From assembly GCA_041583495.1 (NCBI GenBank), contig JBFHFS010000045.1, positions 1 to 39,412 of the forward strand: a stretch of 39,412 nt of DNA. The letters run 5' to 3'. The stretch is from JBFHFS01 sp041583495. Lineage in GTDB: Bacteria > Bacteroidota > Bacteroidia > Bacteroidales > Marinilabiliaceae. Positions 25,559 through 33,846 of the stretch are shown piece after piece (position 1 is the first letter of the stretch; each line of letters opens with the position of its first letter). Below the pieces are notes generated by a model, which had not been told where the DNA came from, did not search any database, and was given only the letters and a program-made list of their open reading frames with translations. A program made the translations under genes and the position numbers.

Positions 25559-26542
25559 CTACTTTTTGGCCTCCTGCTCCTTTATAAACTCGCCTATGCG
25601 GGCAATACGTGCATCGCGCTCGGTTTGACTTAACGCCAACTCGTTGCGATTCCTGACGCTAAGGGTGTTTAGACCATAAAGCAACATGTCTACGCTGTTA
25701 AGCAACTGACTGATCCGTGAAAAAGTGGCCTTTATCTTCGACTCAAACATCCAGTCTATCAACATGCTGTGCACAAACTCATCCACAAAACTCACCAGAT
25801 ATTCGGTATGAAGGGTCATGTCGCGATTGTTAAAATAATCCTTCACGTAGAATTGAAATTTCCGTACAAGAACATCGACTTCCAGAATCTCTTCAAATGC
25901 CTGATCGACTCCTGAAGGAGGGATATTTTCAACATCCACCTTTTTGGAGAAGAAGAGTTCCCAGGAACCCCAGTTTTGTTCCGACTTAAGGGCCCTCGAT
26001 ACAGCTCCCAACCGCTTCCTAAGCTCGGTTCCCTGTGCCAGACTCTCATCCAGCAGAACCCGTGCAATTTCAAGCTCCGCGGTTTGATCGATAAATTGCA
26101 GCATGGTGGCCACTTCCAAATAATCGTATCTTTTTTGAGTGGCTGTCTTTATTTTTTTTATCAGCTTGGCCAGGTCACGAATTTCCTTAGCGGGTTTTAC
26201 CTTCGATTCGAGGCGGGCGATATCGTCGCCAAAAACGTGAAGAGCCTTTTCGTTGGCGCGGGCAATAAGGGTGTTTCGCAACATATTTTGCCTGGATTTC
26301 TCCGACTCATTTTTCTGTTCCTTAAAAACCCCATAAAAGAATGTTTTTAACCCATGACCTTCGTACAAGGAGGGATCAAAATCAGGAATCGACAATTTCG
26401 AAAGGGCCGTCTGAACCTTCTTTTTTTTCTTAAGTTCTGCCTTAAGTTCAGTTCTCAGCATTTGTAAAAATGCCATTTGACTTCCCTGCCAAATAATTTC
26501 TTTTTGGGCCTCAGTGAGTTGACCTGCTATTTCTTTGAACAT
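25559..26542 (-). CDS. uncharacterised helical protein
   Basis: 327 residues without signal peptide or membrane segment, so probably cytoplasmic. The sequence is almost entirely helix-forming and charged, with a Lys tract (AELKKKKKVQ, about 35-44), coiled-coil-like stretches (LESKVKPAKEIRDLAKLIKK, about 110-129) and a conserved-looking core YDYLEVATMLQFIDQTAELE. The C-terminal third is FVDEFVHSMLIDWMFESKIK then a helical hairpin ending in IKEQEAKK. I do not recognise a family. It reads as a real gene because of its codon-regular, evenly distributed composition and length. Neighbours give no functional clue. The 286 bases upstream are AT-rich, with one poor promoter match (TAATTTTA). Confidence 0.7.
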   Translation of the reverse strand: MFKEIAGQLTEAQKEIIWQGSQMAFLQMLRTELKAELKKKKKVQTALSKLSIPDFDPSLYEGHGLKTFFYGVFKEQKNESEKSRQNMLRNTLIARANEKALHVFGDDIARLESKVKPAKEIRDLAKLIKKIKTATQKRYDYLEVATMLQFIDQTAELEIARVLLDESLAQGTELRKRLGAVSRALKSEQNWGSWELFFSKKVDVENIPPSGVDQAFEEILEVDVLVRKFQFYVKDYFNNRDMTLHTEYLVSFVDEFVHSMLIDWMFESKIKATFSRISQLLNSVDMLLYGLNTLSVRNRNELALSQTERDARIARIGEFIKEQEAKK

Positions 26543-26828
26543 AATTTTTACTTTCTAAGTTAGTATTCACCGGGTTCATTAAAATTACCAAGCTCAAACA
26601 AGGCGTACTATAAAAACCTCAAAAAAACTTTGGGGCGCTAAATATAACCAAATTAACCATCTTTGAAAGTCCTTTAAGTACCTTAATTAGAACAATAAAA
26701 TGATTTACATGTTCAATCGGCTTCTAATTAATTTATTTTATTTATCATAATTTTAAGCCCACAACACCATTCCCCCAAAATAGTCTTTACTAATGACTTA
26801 ATAGATCGTTCCCCCGCCCGGCTGTCTC

Positions 26829-27575
26829 TCAAAATCGGCCATGGCGAATCCAAAAACGGAAAAACCTGAAGGCGATACCCAGGTGTGCCCAGGTGGCGGG
26901 CCAAAACCCAAAATGCTGAACCATCACTCTAAAACGCTCTCTCAGACCAGGTATAAGGTTGTGACGTGTAAGGCCTCCCTCCAAAAACCGGGACAATACC
27001 AAATGGGTATTCTGCACTTTCCGGGCAGCTTTAAGCGCTCTGAGGGTCCACTCAAAATCGGCCGAGAACCGATACTGTGTGTTAAAGGTTGCGGCCACCC
27101 GCCGGGCAGCAATAAACGACTGATGACTCACCAGCATGCCTCTTTTAAAATCACGCCACGATAAATTCTCAGGGGGAGATAATCGACGCAGCCCTACTTC
27201 CTTACCGGATGGATCGACCAAAACCGTCTCCCCGTAATAGACTTCCGCCGGGGGGCCGGATGCAAAAATTTGGGACAACACCTGAGAATCAGCAATTTCA
27301 TCCCCCGAATTGATGAACCAGAAATAATCTCCGGTGGCCATAGACATTCCCTTGTTCATAGCATGATACAAACCCTCGTCGGGTTCACTGACCCACCGGG
27401 TTATCTGCTTCTCATAGCGGCGAATCACATCCAGGGTCCCATCGCTACTGCCCCCATCCACCACAAGGTATTCCAGGTGCGGATAGGTTTGCTCCACAAC
27501 GCTTTTAATGGTACGTTCGAGGGTAGCCTCTCCGTTATAAACCACCGTGATAACACTAACCAATGGTTGCTTCAT
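26829..27575 (-). CDS. family 2 glycosyltransferase
   Basis: 248 residues from the ATG at 27575 (MKQPLVSVITVVYNGE); an ATG at 27653 would add 26 residues of unlikely sequence. GT-A fold motifs: VSVITVVYNG, VVDGGSSDGT, EGLYHAMNKGM and the FINSGDE metal-binding region near residue 100. The short C-terminal region ends with an amphipathic or membrane-contacting helix (LGIAFRFFRFWIRHGRF). It resembles WcaE-like GT2 enzymes that add single sugars to lipid-linked surface polysaccharide. It follows the GT4 gene by 90 bases, or 12 bases if the upstream ATG is used, so they form a small operon. Donor and acceptor cannot be deduced. Confidence 0.9.
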   Translation of the reverse strand: MKQPLVSVITVVYNGEATLERTIKSVVEQTYPHLEYLVVDGGSSDGTLDVIRRYEKQITRWVSEPDEGLYHAMNKGMSMATGDYFWFINSGDEIADSQVLSQIFASGPPAEVYYGETVLVDPSGKEVGLRRLSPPENLSWRDFKRGMLVSHQSFIAARRVAATFNTQYRFSADFEWTLRALKAARKVQNTHLVLSRFLEGGLTRHNLIPGLRERFRVMVQHFGFWPATWAHLGIAFRFFRFWIRHGRF

Positions 27576-27665
27576 CAGACCATTATTTGTGTCGGAATAC
27601 CGTTCCAAGAATGATCGCGGCCATTCACCTGAATTTTCCAACCCTTTACCCATTTATTCAGAAAC

Positions 27666-28958
27666 CTAATATTCATCTGCATGTCCTCCATTTTTGAGGG
27701 ATTGATATATTTCCAAATACTGACTGGCCACCACCTCCGGTGTACAATATTTTTCAACAAAACTGCGTGCATTGACCTGACGTTCTTCACTTCCCGGGGA
27801 AGTAAGCAAATAGCTGAGCCCTTTGGCAAGTGCCGCGTCGTCGCCTAAGGGGGCGAGTGCTCCGCTCTCCAGATGCTCGATCATTTCGGAAACCCCACCC
27901 ACCCCGAAAGCCGACACAGGGGTTCCACAGGCCAGCGATTCCATCACGGTGTTGGGCAGATTATCCTGAAGAGAAGGCAGCACAAATACATTAGCCGCCC
28001 GGTAAAGCTGTGCCATCTTTTGCTGGGTCTCAACAAAGTCAACCGGATTAACCACATAGGGAACCTCCAATTTAAGCTTGCAGGCATTTTTTCCAAAAAC
28101 CACCAACTCCAGCTCCTCTCGTAAAGAGGGAACCAACCGGTTAAGTTGATGAAGAGCCTGAACCAAATGGCCAATGCCCTTTCTGGGATCATTTACATTG
28201 GCGGCACCAAATAAAAGCAACTTTTTTTGGGGTGGCAGACGAAAGACCTGCCTTGCCTCTTCCCGTGATCCGGGTGAAAACAATTTGGTGTCGATCGGAT
28301 TAAACACCGATCGGATGTCGTGCCCCAATTGGGTCTTAACCACCCCGGAACGACCAACCTGTTTGCTCATCCATTGGCTGCAGCCCACCCAAACCACCCG
28401 GGCGTCTTGAAAAATAATCCGTTTTTGGGCGTGTTGCCGCGACGAGGCATCGTTTTCTCCGCTTTTTTTTAAAAGGGGACACTGGCCACACCCGGCGACA
28501 AAACGCAAGCACTCGCCCGAATAATGACACCCCCCCGTAAAAGGCCACATATCGTGCAGGGTCCAAACAACAGGCTTACCCAGGTTTACCAGCTCCCGAA
28601 GCGTGGCTAACGAAACAAAACCCTGATTGATCCAGTGAAGGTGAAGTACATCTGCCTGGCGAACCAGCGGATGCCGGCTGATATCGTACCCAAACCGGCC
28701 CGGGGAGAAGGCAAACCGATGAACCCTTCCACGCTCCCGGGGCCTGTATGAGAAGGCTTCTGCCAGAAACCGAACCATTTGACCCGGCTTTTGCAGAGGG
28801 CTGTGAATTAAGGGAACAATGCCCTCGCCACCGGCCGTCGCCTCCATAGTCAGCATTTGGGCCTCTGTTCCCAGAGCCCTCAATGCCTTCAGTAACCGAA
28901 CGGCAGCCACGGCAGCACCACCTGCCGTATCACTCGTATTGATATGTAAAACTTTCAC
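27666..28958 (-). CDS. family 4 glycosyltransferase (GT-B)
   Basis: 430 residues. The N-terminal GT-B domain starts MKVLHINTSDTAGGAAVAAV with the glycine-rich loop and contains VLHLHWINQG and TLHDMWPFTGGCHYS, with a cysteine cluster (GECLRFVAGCGQCPLL) typical of a WcaC-like subgroup. The C-terminal donor-binding domain has LLFGAANVNDPRKG, LPNTVMESLACGTPVSAF and GGVSEMIEH, which is the E-x7-E region of GT4. The enzyme probably builds a surface polysaccharide or O-antigen on the cytoplasmic side. It is paired with the GT2 gene downstream. Its leader contains an 8-bp perfect stem (GCTGCATG, 28994-29033). Confidence 0.92.
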   Translation of the reverse strand: MKVLHINTSDTAGGAAVAAVRLLKALRALGTEAQMLTMEATAGGEGIVPLIHSPLQKPGQMVRFLAEAFSYRPRERGRVHRFAFSPGRFGYDISRHPLVRQADVLHLHWINQGFVSLATLRELVNLGKPVVWTLHDMWPFTGGCHYSGECLRFVAGCGQCPLLKKSGENDASSRQHAQKRIIFQDARVVWVGCSQWMSKQVGRSGVVKTQLGHDIRSVFNPIDTKLFSPGSREEARQVFRLPPQKKLLLFGAANVNDPRKGIGHLVQALHQLNRLVPSLREELELVVFGKNACKLKLEVPYVVNPVDFVETQQKMAQLYRAANVFVLPSLQDNLPNTVMESLACGTPVSAFGVGGVSEMIEHLESGALAPLGDDAALAKGLSYLLTSPGSEERQVNARSFVEKYCTPEVVASQYLEIYQSLKNGGHADEY

Positions 28959-29300
28959 TGTTCTGATTCTTTAGCTTCCTTTTACATCAAAGGGCTGCAT
29001 GACACTCCTGCCTCTCCTAAACACCCATGCAGCTACAAAAAGTAAAGATAAGATTTTTTTTAACCAGACCCAGTGCGCCCGGGGCCTGGTGTACAGATCG
29101 GGGCATTTGATTTGCCTGACGAAACAGAGACGCCTCCCAGATTATTCTGCGTCCTGCAAAAAATAGCCATACGAAACACAAAGGCCCCACGTGCAGCACC
29201 CCTAAAGACAATTGCCGCTATCCCATTGATTTACAGTTTAAGTTGATCAAACCAAAACAGGGAGATAAACGTTTCTTTATAAACCCTCTAAATATTTTCG
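28959..29300. other. 342-bp divergent intergenic region
   Basis: It lies between the minus-strand GT4 gene and the plus-strand YyaL-type gene and should contain both promoters. Seen: a perfect 8-bp inverted repeat GCTGCATG/CATGCAGC (28994-29001 and 29026-29033) and an imperfect CCAGACCC/GGGCCTGG repeat near 29063-29088. No perfect TAnnTTTG box and no coding frame are visible. Confidence 0.5.
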
Positions 29301-31331
29301 ATGAAAACGGAAACAAACCCACCTACCAACGCACTCATACACGAGTCCTCCCCTTACCTCCTGCAACATGCCCATAACCCGGTGGAGTGGCATCCCTGGG
29401 GCGATAACGCCCTCGAACAGGCACGGCAGCTTGACAAACCACTGCTGATCAGCATCGGGTACTCCGCCTGCCACTGGTGCCATGTGATGGCTCACGAATG
29501 CTTTGAAGACGAAGAGGTTGCCCGCGTGATGAACGACCATTACATCTGTATTAAGGTTGACCGGGAGGAACATCCCGACGTGGACCACTTTTTCATGACC
29601 GCCATTCAACTCACGGGAACTCAGGGAGGATGGCCCCTGAACATTATTGCCTTGCCGAACGGCCAACCCCTTTGGGGGGGGACCTATTTTCCTAAGGAAC
29701 AATGGATTTCAGCGCTTAAAAAAATTTTCCTCCTGTTCAAAACTGACCGACCCAAGCTCACCCAACACGCACTAAATCTCACCAGGGGCATCCAGCAGGT
29801 TTCCTTACCCCTTTCCGGAGAGCAATTGGATAACCAGCTCCTCACCCGGCTTGTCGACGCCGTTAACACGGGCCAATCCAGCTGGGACATGACCCATGGG
29901 GGCCATCGGGGAGCGCCCAAATTTCCCATACCCGGGATGCTCAACTTCCTGCTACATCTCCAACATCTTAGGTCGGACCCCAGGACCAAAGAGTTTCTGG
30001 AAGTATCGTTAGACAAAATGGCCTGCGGAGGCATCTTCGACCAAATAGGGGGTGGCTTTGCCCGCTACTCGGTGGACGCCGTATGGAAAGTACCCCATTT
30101 CGAGAAGATGCTCTACGACAACGCACAACTTATCGGCCTTTATGCCCAGGCTTATTCCGTATTTAAAAAGCCGCTGTACAAACAGGTGGCCTATGCAACT
30201 GCCGAATTTTTGAGACGAGAGATGACCCACTCTTCAGGGGCCGTCTACTCCTCCCTGGATGCCGACACCGACGGTGAAGAGGGCCGGTTCTATACCTGGA
30301 AAAAGCCGGAACTTAAAGAACTATTGGGGACGGAATATGACCTTTTCGCAGATTTTTTTAACCTGAATGAGGGCGGACATTGGGAAGAAGGCAGGTACAT
30401 CCTGATGCGTATTCAGCCCGAGGAGTCTTTTGCCCTAAAACACCAGTTGAACCTCTCCACTCTCAGTGAAATGGTAAAACGGTGGAAAGCTCTTCTGCTT
30501 AGAGAACGCCAGCAACGAAGCCGCCCCGCACTCGACGACAAAGTCATTACCTCCTGGAACGCCCTGATGATCGAAGGCCTGTGCCAGGCCCACAAAGCTT
30601 TCGGGGACCCTCTTTTTTGCAATACGGCACTGGCCAATGCCCGGTTCATCAGCTCTCACTTGCTCTCCGACGAAGGTCGCTTGTTCCACACCTGGAAGGA
30701 AGGCAAAGCCTCCATTCCGGGGTTTATGGATGATTATGCCCACACCATATCGGCTTTTCTGGCGCTCTTTGAAGCCACTGGGGAGGAAATATGGGTAACC
30801 CGGGCCGAAAGAATGACCGATTATGTCCTCCACCACTTTTTTGAGCCCAAACACCATCTCTTTCGATTTTCGGAAAAGAAACACTCCCGATTGCCCGCCG
30901 AACATTATCAGACAGAAGATCAAACCACCCCGTCGTCCAACTCGGTAATGGGGCACAACCTCAGAAGACTGGCTTCGTTAACCGAAAAACCCGTATATCT
31001 GGAGATGGCCAGAGGACTGCTTCAGAGTGGCTTTCCACAGTTCCTGCAACACCCATGGAGCTATACCAACTGGGGAAGGCTGGCATTATTGATGCAGGAA
31101 CCTCTCTACGAAGTGGTGGTTTCGGGCGAAGGAGCCATCGAAACCCTTAAACAAATGCAGAAAAAATACCGTCCAAATGTGGTTTGGGCACCCTTGGTAA
31201 AAGCCGGAAACCTGCCCCTTACACAACACCGTTTGGGAACCGGCCCCACCACCATTTATGTCTGCTCACAAGGAGCCTGTCAGCTTCCCGTCAACTCCGT
31301 GTCGGAAGCCGAAAAACTGATAAAAGGATAA
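29301..31331 (+). CDS. YyaL/SSP411-type protein: thioredoxin-like domain plus (alpha/alpha)6 barrel
   Basis: 676 residues. The N-terminal DUF255 thioredoxin-like domain (about 1-165) starts with the diagnostic ESSPYLLQHAHNPVEWHPW and has a C-H-W-C active site in YSACHWCHVMAHECF (about 50-64). Then VDREEHPDVD and TGTQGGWPLN follow. The remainder is the (alpha/alpha)6 barrel seen in mannose-epimerase-like folds (FDQIGGGFARYSVD, VPHFEKMLYDNAQL, SLDADTDGEEGRFYTW, FMDDYAHTISAFLALFE). Length is normal for the family (mammalian SPATA20, bacterial YyaL). The biochemical role is not settled; redox or sugar-related activity has been proposed. No signal peptide, so cytoplasmic. It is single on the plus strand and converges with the DUF2892 gene 25 bases on. 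Confidence 0.95.
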   Translation: MKTETNPPTNALIHESSPYLLQHAHNPVEWHPWGDNALEQARQLDKPLLISIGYSACHWCHVMAHECFEDEEVARVMNDHYICIKVDREEHPDVDHFFMTAIQLTGTQGGWPLNIIALPNGQPLWGGTYFPKEQWISALKKIFLLFKTDRPKLTQHALNLTRGIQQVSLPLSGEQLDNQLLTRLVDAVNTGQSSWDMTHGGHRGAPKFPIPGMLNFLLHLQHLRSDPRTKEFLEVSLDKMACGGIFDQIGGGFARYSVDAVWKVPHFEKMLYDNAQLIGLYAQAYSVFKKPLYKQVAYATAEFLRREMTHSSGAVYSSLDADTDGEEGRFYTWKKPELKELLGTEYDLFADFFNLNEGGHWEEGRYILMRIQPEESFALKHQLNLSTLSEMVKRWKALLLRERQQRSRPALDDKVITSWNALMIEGLCQAHKAFGDPLFCNTALANARFISSHLLSDEGRLFHTWKEGKASIPGFMDDYAHTISAFLALFEATGEEIWVTRAERMTDYVLHHFFEPKHHLFRFSEKKHSRLPAEHYQTEDQTTPSSNSVMGHNLRRLASLTEKPVYLEMARGLLQSGFPQFLQHPWSYTNWGRLALLMQEPLYEVVVSGEGAIETLKQMQKKYRPNVVWAPLVKAGNLPLTQHRLGTGPTTIYVCSQGACQLPVNSVSEAEKLIKG

Positions 31332-31356
31332 GAACCGTTGCCCGGCAAGGCAAATG

Positions 31357-31572
31357 TTATTCTTCCTCCTTTTTCTTAAGCAGGCTGTTTGAGCCCATTA
31401 ACGAATAGAGCGCACATTTCCCCACAATTCCTGTGAGCAGAAAAACCACGGCAAGGATCAGGAGGATAGTGCCCGGAACACCCTCCACAACGCCGGTAAA
31501 AAACAGAAAAGCTAAAATAATGGCCACCACGATACGAAAGATCCGATCGGCCGTTCCCATATTTTTTTCCAT
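31357..31572 (-). CDS. small DUF2892 inner-membrane protein
   Basis: 71 residues from the ATG at 31572 (MEKNMGTADRIFRIVVAI), the usual start of this family; an ATG at 31596 would add eight residues. Two membrane helices: about 12-28 and 36-52 (PGTILLILAVVFLLTGIVG), with the typical GKCALYSLMG after the second. DUF2892 (YgaP C-terminal-like) proteins are often found alone or fused to rhodanese domains; function poorly known. The lysine/glutamate-rich C-terminus (LLKKKEEE) is probably cytoplasmic. Confidence 0.85.
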   Translation of the reverse strand: MEKNMGTADRIFRIVVAIILAFLFFTGVVEGVPGTILLILAVVFLLTGIVGKCALYSLMGSNSLLKKKEEE

Positions 31573-31723
31573 GTGATTAGAATTTATATTGTTCAACTAA
31601 AGTTATCCCAAATACGTCATTCACAGAAACTGCTAAGGGCCACCCTGCTTTTAACCAAACACTAACACCGATCGTGCGGGGGATAAAGCCCAACCCTTGT
31701 CAAAACACCATTCTACAGAGGGC

Positions 31724-31768
31724 AAAAAAAAATCTGTTAACTCACAGTATATGCAAGTTAACAGATTT
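31724..31768 (-). terminator. intrinsic terminator of typA
   Basis: On the minus strand a perfect 13-bp stem (AAATCTGTTAACT / AGTTAACAGATTT, 13-base loop) runs into a long T-tract (complement of the A-run at 31724-31732). It begins 20 bases after the typA stop codon at 31789. Confidence 0.9.
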
Positions 31769-31788
31769 ACAAGACTTTGGAAATAGTA

Positions 31789-33591
31789 TTATCCGTTTTT
31801 CTGTAAGCGCTTACGCTCGTGCTCCAGAAGTAATATTTTTCGCAAACGAATAGCCTTGGGGGTCACTTCCACATATTCGTCGCCCTGAATATATTCCAGG
31901 GCCTCTTCCAGGCTAAACACAATGGGGGGGGCCAGTCTCACCTTCACATCCGAACCCGAGGCCCGCATATTGGTAAGTTTCTTGGATTTTGTAACATTAA
32001 CAGTTAAATCATCCTCCCGGCTATTTTCACCAATGACCTGTCCCATGTAAACATCTTCCTGAGGAAATACAAAGAACTTACCGCGGTCCTGCAATTTATC
32101 GAGTCCATAAGCGATCGCAGTTCCCGATTCCATGGCGATGAGTGAACCATTTTGCCTTCTGGCAATGTTCCCCTTCCAGGGTTGAAATTCAATGAAACGA
32201 TGCGCCATGATGGCTTCACCTGCAGTAGCCGTCATCAGGTTATTCCGTAATCCGATGATGCCCCGTGAAGGAATGGTAAACTCAAGAACCACCCGTTCGC
32301 CTTTACGTTCCATGGATTTCAGTTCACCCTTTCGCTGGGTAACCATTTCGATGGCACGTCCCGAGACACTATCAGGCAAGTCAATGGTCAGCTCTTCCAC
32401 AGGTTCGTGTTTTTCACCACCTATCTCTTTGATAATAACCCGGGGTTGACCCACCTGAAGCTCATAACCTTCGCGACGCATGGTCTCGATCAGGACCGAG
32501 AGATGTAACACACCCCGTCCAAAGACATTCCAGGAGTCGGCAGCACCGGTAGGCTCCACACGCAAGGCCAGGTTTTTCTCAAGCTCTTTATCCAGGCGGT
32601 CTTTAATATGACGCGAAGTCACCAATTTACCATCTTTCCCAAAGAAGGGAGAGTTATTGATGGTAAATAACATACTCATGGTAGGCTCATCAATGGCGAT
32701 GGGATCCAATGGTTCGGGATTCTCAACATCGCAAATAGAGTCGCCAATATCGAAACGCTCCAGCCCAATGACCGCACCAAGCTCGCCATTGGCCAACACA
32801 TTGGTCTTTACCCGACCCAATCCTTCAAACACGTTCAGCTCTTTAATCCGGGTCTTATAGATAGACCCCTTCCGGTCGACCACCGCAATTTCCTGACCGG
32901 TAGTCAGAGTGCCCCGGTGCATACGCCCCACGGCAATCCTACCCACATAAGGAGAATACTCCAGCGAAGTAATAAGCATTTGGGGCGTCCCGTCCTTCTT
33001 CTCGGGCACGGGAATATGGTCGATAATGGCATCCATCAAGACATCAATGTTGTCGGTCCGGATTTTCCAATCTTTCGACATCCACCCCTCTTTGGCCGAT
33101 CCATAAACGGTTACAAAATCGAGCTGATGCTCGGAGGCTTCCAGATTAAACATGAGGTCGAACACAGACTCCTGAACATTCTCGGGCCGGCAGTTCGGTT
33201 TATCTACCTTATTGATCACCACGATGGCCTTTAACCCCAGCTGCAGGGCTTTTTGAAGCACAAAGCGGGTTTGGGGCATAGGCCCTTCAAAGGCATCCAC
33301 CAATAACAAAACCCCATCGGCCATGTTCAGCACCCGTTCCACTTCACCACCAAAATCGGAGTGACCCGGTGTGTCTATAATATTGATTTTGTGACCCTTC
33401 CACACAACGGAGGCATTCTTCGACAGAATGGTAATTCCTCGTTCTCTCTCCAGATCATTACTGTCCATAATCAGTTCACCAGGACGTTGATGTTTTTGGA
33501 ACAACTGTCCTGACATCAACATCTTATCTACCAGGGTAGTCTTACCGTGGTCTACATGGGCAATGATCGCAACATTTCGGATTGTCTGCAT
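31789..33591 (-). CDS. typA: ribosome-associated GTPase TypA/BipA
   Basis: 600 residues, the normal length. Translational GTPase G domain: P-loop AHVDHGKTTLVDK (about 11-23), switch I RERGITI, switch II DTPGHSDFGGEVERVL and NKVDKPNCRP. An EF-G-like domain II, then the TypA-specific C-terminal region (GRGVLHLSVLIETMRREGYE, MTATAGEAIMAHRFIEFQPW, TNMRASGSDVKVRLAPP). TypA binds 70S ribosomes, assists 50S assembly and stress or cold adaptation. It is transcribed alone, with a clear promoter (33614-33644) and terminator (31724-31768). Confidence 0.98.
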   Translation of the reverse strand: MQTIRNVAIIAHVDHGKTTLVDKMLMSGQLFQKHQRPGELIMDSNDLERERGITILSKNASVVWKGHKINIIDTPGHSDFGGEVERVLNMADGVLLLVDAFEGPMPQTRFVLQKALQLGLKAIVVINKVDKPNCRPENVQESVFDLMFNLEASEHQLDFVTVYGSAKEGWMSKDWKIRTDNIDVLMDAIIDHIPVPEKKDGTPQMLITSLEYSPYVGRIAVGRMHRGTLTTGQEIAVVDRKGSIYKTRIKELNVFEGLGRVKTNVLANGELGAVIGLERFDIGDSICDVENPEPLDPIAIDEPTMSMLFTINNSPFFGKDGKLVTSRHIKDRLDKELEKNLALRVEPTGAADSWNVFGRGVLHLSVLIETMRREGYELQVGQPRVIIKEIGGEKHEPVEELTIDLPDSVSGRAIEMVTQRKGELKSMERKGERVVLEFTIPSRGIIGLRNNLMTATAGEAIMAHRFIEFQPWKGNIARRQNGSLIAMESGTAIAYGLDKLQDRGKFFVFPQEDVYMGQVIGENSREDDLTVNVTKSKKLTNMRASGSDVKVRLAPPIVFSLEEALEYIQGDEYVEVTPKAIRLRKILLLEHERKRLQKNG

Positions 33592-33600
33592 ACATTTTTT

Positions 33601-33644
33601 CTAAATGAGGGCGCAAAATTACTCATTTAGAAGTAGAAAACAGA
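33601..33644 (-). promoter_or_regulatory. typA promoter with inverted repeat around the -7 box
   Basis: Minus strand: -33-like TCTG (33641-33644), 19 bases, then a perfect -7 box TAATTTTG (33614-33621). A perfect 9-bp inverted repeat CTAAATGAG / CTCATTTAG (33601-33609 and 33622-33630) brackets the -7 box and the expected transcription start near 33606. It could be an operator or a 5'-leader hairpin. The ATG follows at 33591. Confidence 0.65.
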
Positions 33645-33846
33645 TTTTTTTCACTTTATTTTCAGAAACTTCTTTCCCTGCCATGGAAAACCCTGAATTT
33701 TAGAGCCTCGACCTATTTATCTCCACAAACACCGGAAGAAGGGAAAGCCGGACATCAGTTTTTACGATGCTTAAGAGATAAAAAGCAACAAAAATCGTCC
33801 CTTCGAGGGTAAGGGTAACGCATAAGTTGAACCTTAAAGACCGACT

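Noticed and set aside
30435..30956. 173-codon open frame on the minus strand
   Set aside because: Shadow of the YyaL/SSP411-type gene, whose conserved motifs span the same region on the plus strand.
33799..33809. CCCT-CGA-AGGG hairpin as terminator of the GH92 gene
   Set aside because: Stem of only four base pairs; although ATTTTTG follows, it is too weak to call.
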